From contig DASVAS010000026.1 in the NCBI GenBank assembly GCA_036376245.1, positions 124,001 through 188,000 of the forward strand: a stretch of 64,000 bases of DNA, in the 5' to 3' direction. The translations under genes were made by a program, and so were the position numbers. Origin of the DNA: DATARR01 sp036376245 (GTDB lineage: Bacteria; Acidobacteriota; Thermoanaerobaculia; Multivoradales; UBA5704). The notes beneath the pieces are model-generated. The model searched no databases, was not told the DNA's origin, and saw only the letters and a program-made list of their open reading frames with translations. Shown here one piece after another: positions 58,793 through 64,000 of this stretch. Numbering within the stretch: the stretch's first letter is position 1; every line of letters begins with the position of its first letter.

Positions 58793-60022
58793 TTATTTGA
58801 CCGCCACCGCCGCTCCCGCCTTGCCGTTCGCGGCCACCGCGGGGGTACGCCGCCGTTCCTTGCGGGTCGAGGTGAGGACCACCGACGGGGCCGCCGGCCT
58901 CGCCGCCTGGGCGCGGGTGGCCTCGGACCGCTTCTGGCCCACGATGCGGGCGTAGACCGCCAGGGCCTGCGCCACCACCTGGTCCATGTTGTAGTACTTG
59001 TAGGTGGCCAGCCGCCCTACGAAGTGCACGTCCGGCGCCTCCTCGGCCAGGGCCTGGTACTTCTTGTACAGCTCGCCGTTCTCCGGCCGCGGCACCGGGT
59101 AGTAGGGATCCCCTTCCGCCATCGGGTATTCGTAGACCAGGCTGCTCTTCTTGTGCTCCTGCCCCGTGAGGTGCTTGAACTCGGTGACCCGGGTGTACAG
59201 GTGCTCGTTGGGGTAGTTGATCACCGCCACCGGCTGGACCCGCTCCTCGTTCACCGTCTCGTGCTGGAACTTCAGCGACCGGTAGGGCAGCTTGCCGTAG
59301 CGGTAGTCGAAGTACTCGTCGACCGGGCCGGTGTAGATCATCTTCTTGTAGGGGATGACGTCCTCGACCTCCCGGTAGTCGGTGTTGAGCAGGATCTTGA
59401 TGTCGGGGTGGTCGAGCATGTTCTCGAACATCCGGGTGTAGCCCCGCAGGGGCATCGCCTGGTAGGTGTCCGAGAAGTAGCGGTCGTCGCGGTTGGTGCG
59501 CACCGGCACGCGGGCGGTGACCATGGCGTCGAGCTGCGAGGGGTCGAGCCCCCACTGCTTGCGGGTGTAGCCGCGGAAGAACTTCTCGTAGAGCTCGCGG
59601 CCGACGCGGCCGACCACCACGTCCTCGGAGGTGCGGACGGTCTCGCGGGGCTCGGCCACGGACTGGAAGAACTGCTCCACCTCCATGCTGGTGAGCTTGA
59701 GGCCGTAGAGCTGGTTGATGGTGTCGAGGTTGATGGGGATGGGGACGAGCTGGCCGTCCACGCTCGCCCGCACCCGGTGCTCGTACGGCCGCCACTGGGT
59801 GAAGTCGGAGAGGTAGTCGAAGACCTCCCGGGAGTTGGTGTGGAAGATGTGGGGCCCGTACCTGTGGATGAGGAGCCCCGCGTCGTCGTAGCAGTCGTAG
59901 GCGTTGCCGCCGATATGGGACCGCCGGTCCACCAGGAGGACCTTCAGCCCGGAGCCGCGCGCCAGGCGCTCGGCCAATACACTCCCGGCGAATCCTGCCC
60001 CCACGATCAAGTAATCAAACAT
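58793..60022 (-). CDS. glf: UDP-galactopyranose mutase
   Basis: 409 residues from the ATG at 60022 (GGAG upstream). FAD-binding start FDYLIVGAGFAGSVLAERL, cited in part (LIVGAGFAGSV); HIGGNAYDCYDDAGLLIHRYG region with HIGGNAYD; GPHIFHTN; GYTRKQWG; and RYYN-type KYYNMDQVV near the end. It converts UDP-galactopyranose to UDP-galactofuranose for surface glycans. The last 40 residues are Ala/Arg-rich and beyond the usual length. Third gene of the glycan operon. Confidence 0.96.
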   Translation of the reverse strand: MFDYLIVGAGFAGSVLAERLARGSGLKVLLVDRRSHIGGNAYDCYDDAGLLIHRYGPHIFHTNSREVFDYLSDFTQWRPYEHRVRASVDGQLVPIPINLDTINQLYGLKLTSMEVEQFFQSVAEPRETVRTSEDVVVGRVGRELYEKFFRGYTRKQWGLDPSQLDAMVTARVPVRTNRDDRYFSDTYQAMPLRGYTRMFENMLDHPDIKILLNTDYREVEDVIPYKKMIYTGPVDEYFDYRYGKLPYRSLKFQHETVNEERVQPVAVINYPNEHLYTRVTEFKHLTGQEHKKSSLVYEYPMAEGDPYYPVPRPENGELYKKYQALAEEAPDVHFVGRLATYKYYNMDQVVAQALAVYARIVGQKRSEATRAQAARPAAPSVVLTSTRKERRRTPAVAANGKAGAAVAVK

Positions 60023-60085
60023 CGAACCGGCTCCTTTCAAGGTGTCAATCCAACGCAGCTTTCGGAGCGGCCATCCGCCGTCAGG

Positions 60086-61276
60086 CTAATTGGAACTTCT
60101 GTCAAAAAGCGTCCCCATCGGACGGGCGACCGTCTCGATGAGGTTGGACATCTGCTGCCAGGTGCGGCTCCAGGAGCCGCCGGACAGGTGCTCGTCCACC
60201 CGCCGCAGCCATTCTTCGCGCTCGCTCCCGCCCTCGCCGAACCGCGCCAGGGACCGCTCCACCGCGGCGACGAAGTCCGCGGGATCGTCGGCGATGGCGA
60301 CGAGGTCCTTCTCGCCGTAGGGGCGGACCACGTCGCGGACGGTGGTCGAGACCACCGGCCGCCCTCCCGCCAGGTACTCCGGCGTCTTGGTGGGGCTGAT
60401 GAACCGGGTCGAGTCGTTCCGCGCGAAGGGCATCAGCGCCACGTCCCAGCCGGCGAGGTAGGCCGGCAAGTCGTCGTAGGCCTTCATGCCCGGATAGTGG
60501 AGGTTGCTCCGCCGCGGCAGGGTGGCGGGGTCGATCTTGACCACCGGTCCCACCATGACGATCTGCCAGTCCGGGCGGGCGTCCGCCACCGCAGCCACGA
60601 GGTCCAGATCGATGCGCTCGTCGATCACCCCGAAGTAGCCCAGGCGCGGCCGCGGGATGGCGGCCTGGTCGGCGGGCTCGGGCAGGGGCGCGCGGGCGCG
60701 GCCGAAGTGCTGGGCGTCGATGCTGCTCGGGAACGCGTGGACGGACGGGTGCCGCTCGCGCTTGGCCTCGAAGAGGCTCTGGCCGCCGGTGAACACGAGG
60801 TCGGCGATCTCCAGCAGCCGCTTCTCGCGCTCGATCAGGGCGGGAGGAGCGCCGCGGAAGAGCGACAGCTCGTCCATGCAGTCATAGACCACGGCGGCAG
60901 GCGAAAGGCCCTCGGAAAAGCCCAGGGCCATGGGCGTGTAGTACCAGAGGACGTAGTCGACGCAGGCGTGCTCCGTCAGCATCCGCTGCAGGAGGTCGCG
61001 CTGGGCCGCTTCGGCTTCTTCAAAGGAAAGACCTTCCGGCAGCCGGGGCACCGCCACCCGGACGCCGCCGGGCCGCTCGCCGACGTCCAGCCGGGCGGGG
61101 CCTTCTCCATAGATGGGCTCCTCGAAGAAGAAGACCCGCCGGTCGCGGGCGGAGCGGCTCATCAGATGCTGGGGACGCTGGTAGACGAAATCCCACCGCA
61201 GGTGGGAGAGGCAGACGAGGTCCGGCTTGGAGGACAGGCCGGACGACTCGGCGGTCGCCTCGCTAAAAGGCAGCAT
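60086..61276 (-). CDS. Glycosyltransferase, GT-B type
   Basis: 396 residues; I chose the ATG at 61276, 7 nt after AGGAG, over one two codons upstream. The N-terminus LVCLSHLRWDFVYQRPQHLM matches glycosyltransferases of the family that precede or follow glf; RLGYFGVIDERIDLDL and a C-terminal SPTKTPEYLAGGRPVVST (donor-binding E-x7-E region) fit GT4-like enzymes. A galactofuranosyltransferase role is plausible from context. Its start overlaps the end of the glycosidase gene by 14 bp. Confidence 0.88.
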   Translation of the reverse strand: MLPFSEATAESSGLSSKPDLVCLSHLRWDFVYQRPQHLMSRSARDRRVFFFEEPIYGEGPARLDVGERPGGVRVAVPRLPEGLSFEEAEAAQRDLLQRMLTEHACVDYVLWYYTPMALGFSEGLSPAAVVYDCMDELSLFRGAPPALIEREKRLLEIADLVFTGGQSLFEAKRERHPSVHAFPSSIDAQHFGRARAPLPEPADQAAIPRPRLGYFGVIDERIDLDLVAAVADARPDWQIVMVGPVVKIDPATLPRRSNLHYPGMKAYDDLPAYLAGWDVALMPFARNDSTRFISPTKTPEYLAGGRPVVSTTVRDVVRPYGEKDLVAIADDPADFVAAVERSLARFGEGGSEREEWLRRVDEHLSGGSWSRTWQQMSNLIETVARPMGTLFDRSSN

Positions 61277-62447
61277 ATTCATTCTCCTTCTCGCCGGGTC
61301 CGTTCCGCCGGGCCCGGTCCTGATCTCCGGAATCCACCTCCGGCTCTCCCTGGAAGAGCTCGATCTGCCGCGCCAGCTCCCGGGAGAGCGGATCGCAAGC
61401 CGCCCTCTCGCCCGACGGGCCGGGATATCCCCAGAGGCCGCTGTGGCAATAGCGGTCGTCATCCCAGCCCGGGTAGTCGAGGATCGGATACAGGCAGACC
61501 CCGTTCACCGGCACGCCCTCGCGGCGCGCCGCCCGCACCTCTTCCGAGACGTAGCGCAGCCACTCGGCGCGGGCGCCGTCCTGGGCGCCGGTCTCGGCGA
61601 GGATCATGGGCCGGCCGTACCGCTCCCAGACCTCGCGCAGGATCTCCCGCAAGGGCCGGTAGAGCGGGTCCTCCCGCTGGATCGTGGGTCCGTCGAGGAT
61701 CCACTCGTTGTTCGGGTAGAAGTTGAGCCCCAGCACGTCGAGATAGCGCTCGCCGCCGCCGAGCTGCGGCCAGAGATCCCCGGCCAGCATGTCCCAGGCC
61801 TGGAACTGGGCCAGCCGGTGCCCCTCGGCTTCCCTGCGGTCCTCGGGGCGGGACGGGTCGGCCGCGATGTGGATGGCCGGATCGCAATGCAGCACGCGGG
61901 CCCTGGAGTCGACGCTCCACAGCGCGTCCGTCGCGGCGAGAGCGGCGCGGACGAGCTGCGTCTTCAGCTCGAATCCCCGCCCCGTGGCGCACGGGTTGAT
62001 GTAGGCCACCTCGCCCCCGGCCCAGGACCAGAAGGAGATCTCGTTGATCGGGGTGTACCACGGCGCCTCGTCGGTCTCGGAGGCGATGACCCGGGCCACG
62101 GCGCGGGCGAAATCGGCGAAACGGTCGACGAGCTCCGGCTTGAAGATGTCGATCCCCTCCGGCCAGCCGTAGTGGCAGAGGTCCCAGATCACCTGCATCC
62201 CGGCGTCCCGCGCCGCCCGTACCATCGGCAGCAGGGACGAGAAGTCGTAGCGGCCCCGCGAGCGCTCGATGCGGTGCCAGCGGACGCCGTCGCGCACCGT
62301 TTCCATCCCCAGGCGGCGCACGCGCGCGTAATCCTGCGCGGCGAACCGGTCATGCCCGGTGGACGCGATCAGATCCAGCCGCCTGCCGTCACTCCGGCAG
62401 TGGCAGGAGCACTCGAACCCTGCCATCCAGAAGCTTTTGAAGGTCAC
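61263..62447 (-). CDS. GH1/GH-A clan glycoside hydrolase
   Basis: 394 residues, GTG start (62447); an ATG seven codons later is possible. TIM-barrel enzyme with acid/base Glu in YTPINEISFW and nucleophile Glu in ILAETGAQ, plus RLGMETVRDGVRWHRIE at the second strand. No signal peptide, so it acts in the cytoplasm. Closest general resemblance is to family 1-like enzymes found in glycan-synthesis clusters. First gene of the operon with the glycosyltransferase and glf. Confidence 0.85.
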   Translation of the reverse strand: MTFKSFWMAGFECSCHCRSDGRRLDLIASTGHDRFAAQDYARVRRLGMETVRDGVRWHRIERSRGRYDFSSLLPMVRAARDAGMQVIWDLCHYGWPEGIDIFKPELVDRFADFARAVARVIASETDEAPWYTPINEISFWSWAGGEVAYINPCATGRGFELKTQLVRAALAATDALWSVDSRARVLHCDPAIHIAADPSRPEDRREAEGHRLAQFQAWDMLAGDLWPQLGGGERYLDVLGLNFYPNNEWILDGPTIQREDPLYRPLREILREVWERYGRPMILAETGAQDGARAEWLRYVSEEVRAARREGVPVNGVCLYPILDYPGWDDDRYCHSGLWGYPGPSGERAACDPLSRELARQIELFQGEPEVDSGDQDRARRNGPGEKENEYAAF

Positions 62448-62722
62448 TCGTCACTCTCTCCGCCGGACCCAAGTGCAAGATGCGGACCATTGCCACGAGA
62501 GCTGTCGGATCGTCGCCCGGCGTTTCCATCTCCCCGGAGAAGGACGGACGGTCGTCGTCCGAAAGAAAAAGAATCCCGGGAAACCGGTATAGAGAGCCTT
62601 GCAAGAGCTACATGGCCCCAGCGTCTTTTAGAGCTCCAGCACCGACACCTTTGAAGATGTAGAGATGACCGGCGCACCCGCGGTCATGGTGATCGCTGGA
62701 GCCGCCGGTTCGAGGGGATGCC

Positions 62723-63037
62723 ATGTCACCCGTAGTTCGAAGGACCGTCGCAATCCTGCTCATCGCCGTCCCGACCGCTTTCAGCGCCGCACCGCCGGCA
62801 CACGCCGTCCTCGAGGAGTACGGCCGCGCCGCCACCGTCGCCGAACGCGAGCCGGGGCGCGGGATCGTCGCCTTCCTGCTCCGTCTGATCCTGAAGACCG
62901 GAGGTAGCGACAGCACCACCGGCAGCAGCAGCAGCAGCAGCACCACCACCACCACCACGGTTACCACTACGACGACGACCACCACCAGGCCGGTCAATCC
63001 TCAAGACACCGGCGGAACCATGGACCCCAATGGGTAA
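62723..63037 (+). CDS. Exported Ser/Thr-rich small protein
   Basis: 104 residues. Signal peptide at about 1-28 (VAILLIAVPTAFSA ... AHA). A short helical stretch (GRGIVAFLLRLILKTGG) is followed by a Ser run and a Thr run (TTTTTTVTTTTTTTT) and a PVNPQDTGG tail. The low-complexity part is coded by AGC and ACC/ACG triplet repeats (62919-62990), so its length may vary by whole codons. A G+C hairpin follows the stop at 63049-63072. The 275-bp upstream gap shows no gene. Confidence 0.6.
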   Translation: MSPVVRRTVAILLIAVPTAFSAAPPAHAVLEEYGRAATVAEREPGRGIVAFLLRLILKTGGSDSTTGSSSSSSTTTTTTVTTTTTTTTRPVNPQDTGGTMDPNG

Positions 63038-63048
63038 AACCGGGGTTC

Positions 63049-63072
63049 GGGGGCGGCCTTTGGGCCGCCCCC
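63049..63072 (+). terminator. GC hairpin after the Thr-rich gene
   Basis: Arms GGGGGCGGCC and GGCCGCCCCC with a TTTG loop, 12 bp after the stop. A T-run does not follow immediately, so efficiency is uncertain. Confidence 0.6.
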
Positions 63073-63183
63073 TCATCGAATTTGGGACAAGTGTCACTTT
63101 TTCCCCCCTTGCAGCAACTAAGGAATAGAGGACGGTCTCGACCGGTCTCATAGCTCTCCCGTTCCAAGGAGGAGCGAGCGTTG

Positions 63184-64000
63184 ATGGATTCGCGTCATCC
63201 GGACCGGAACGCTCTGGACAGGTACTCGCGGGGCAAGGCTTCCACCACCGAGGAGCGTTGGATCGAGGATCACCTGCGGTCCGGCTGCGAGCGCTGCCAG
63301 CGTGAGGTGGACGACATTCTGCTGCGGGCGATGTCTCCGGCCGGCTCGTCCGGCGAGGACGAGGTCTGGCGCCGGCTCGTCGCCCTGGTCTCGCGCCGGT
63401 TCGGCGAGGTGGCCGCCGAGCGGCGGGAAGCTCCCGCCCTGGCCGCCGAGATCTTCGGCCATCCGGCCGCCTCCCAGCCCGGCCTGATCCGGACAGACCC
63501 GCGGTTCCAGAACGCGGCCGTCTGCGAGCTCCTGATCCAGCGCAGCTTCGAGGAAGGATTCCGGAACCCTTCGCGCGCCATCGAGATCGCCGAGCTGGCG
63601 CTCCTCGTCACGGACCATCTGGAGCCGGGCCTCTACGGGCGCTCCGTGGTGCTGGACTTCCGCGCCCGGGCCTGGGCCTTCCTGGGCAACGCCCGGCGCC
63701 TCTCCTTCGACCTGACCGGCGCGGAAGAGGCGCTGGACCAGGCCGAGAGCTGTCTGGAGCAGGGATCGGCCGACCCCATGGAGGAGGCGCGCATCCTGGA
63801 CCTCCGCGCCTCCCTTCTGGGTGACCAGGGCCGCTTCGAGCAGGCCGCCGAGATCCTGGACGCGGTGATCGACATTTATAACGAACTGCGGGAATCCCAC
63901 TTCAAGGGCCGGGCGATGATCAGCAAAGGGCATTTCCTCGGCTTCTCCGGTTGGCCCGAGGACGCGATCCGCGTGACCCGCAAGGGCCTCGGCCTGCTGG
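63184..64000 (+). CDS. Zinc-finger/TPR-containing protein (3' partial)
   Basis: Translation from the ATG at 63184 (AGGAGGAG upstream; a TTG lies one codon earlier) stays open to the window end, giving 272 residues. IEDHLRSGCERCQREVD carries H-x4-C-x2-C, the zinc finger of anti-sigma-type proteins. From about residue 90 the sequence is helical with repeat-like pairs (RNPSRAIEIAELALLV, TGAEEALDQAESCL, FEQAAEILDAVIDIY, WPEDAIRVTRKGLGLL), consistent with tetratricopeptide repeats. Such proteins in Acidobacteriota lie beside ECF sigma genes; none is visible in the window. Confidence 0.8.
   Translation, partial: MDSRHPDRNALDRYSRGKASTTEERWIEDHLRSGCERCQREVDDILLRAMSPAGSSGEDEVWRRLVALVSRRFGEVAAERREAPALAAEIFGHPAASQPGLIRTDPRFQNAAVCELLIQRSFEEGFRNPSRAIEIAELALLVTDHLEPGLYGRSVVLDFRARAWAFLGNARRLSFDLTGAEEALDQAESCLEQGSADPMEEARILDLRASLLGDQGRFEQAAEILDAVIDIYNELRESHFKGRAMISKGHFLGFSGWPEDAIRVTRKGLGLL

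Noticed and set aside
1..64000. tRNA or rRNA genes
   Set aside because: None recognised on either strand by reading; a tRNAscan and rRNA model search would settle this.

Overview
The window is a GC-rich (roughly two-thirds G+C by eye), gene-dense chromosomal segment of a bacterium. Acidobacteriota, perhaps near the Thermoanaerobaculia, is my best guess. That rests on inference: gram-negative-style lipoproteins, tandem secreted amidohydrolases, a zinc-finger/TPR protein, a TIGR00300-type enzyme and many GC-rich intergenic palindromes. There is no rRNA or tRNA to anchor the call. About 60 protein genes are supported; many open frames opposite them are shadows caused by high GC.

Layout. 1-11.5 kb: a DUF4143 ATPase with an upstream palindrome, a MarC membrane protein, an M23 lipoprotein, a gluzincin-like protease, a tightly overlapping reverse-strand chain (nucleotidyltransferase, partner, glycosyltransferase, unusual ion channel), an ABC-2 exporter, an M50-like protease and a DUF429 protein. 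11.5-17 kb: an ORF6N gene carrying three copies of one palindrome (upstream, inside and downstream), a TIGR00300 enzyme, and the Ku/LigD end-joining pair. 17-25.3 kb: YcbB-like L,D-transpeptidase, EamA transporter, PIN-PhoH, LOG-like protein, sulfatase-like hydrolase, S51-like peptidase, metallophosphoesterase. 25.3-26.35 kb: no convincing gene; an imperfect inverted repeat, then an AT-rich block bounded by short inverted repeats and filled with a degenerate 21-bp periodic repeat. 26.35-35.7 kb: PIN/antitoxin pair, two paralogous amidohydrolases, LEA14-like lipoprotein, a helicase-exonuclease fusion with an in-frame palindromic repeat, a Cys-rich peptide. 35.7-41.8 kb: bPH2/SHOCT protein, OtsA-OtsB trehalose pair, orphan histidine kinase, DinB-esterase fusion.

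41.8-46.8 kb looks like an accessory island: a subtilisin-like protease of cytoplasmic type followed closely by an MBL-fold hydrolase, flanked on both sides by PIN-type toxin-antitoxin modules. I consider it the best candidate for an undescribed conflict or stress system. 46.8-58.8 kb holds a secreted hypothetical, a winged-helix protein followed by a cluster of GGAA-nn-TTCC sites, an ATP-grasp-like protein, a PAS-GGDEF cyclase, metH with a candidate SAM-clan riboswitch and strong terminator in its leader, small proteins, a ClC channel with CBS and TrkA-C domains, and a possible structured RNA. 58.8-62.4 kb is a glycan operon (glycosidase, glycosyltransferase, UDP-galactopyranose mutase). The right end has a Thr-rich exported peptide and the start of a zinc-finger/TPR protein.

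Three intergenic repeat families recur: CCCTCTCCC-type long palindromes (five loci, one inside a coding sequence), AAGGAC 9-mer tandem hairpins (three loci), and single long inverted repeats.
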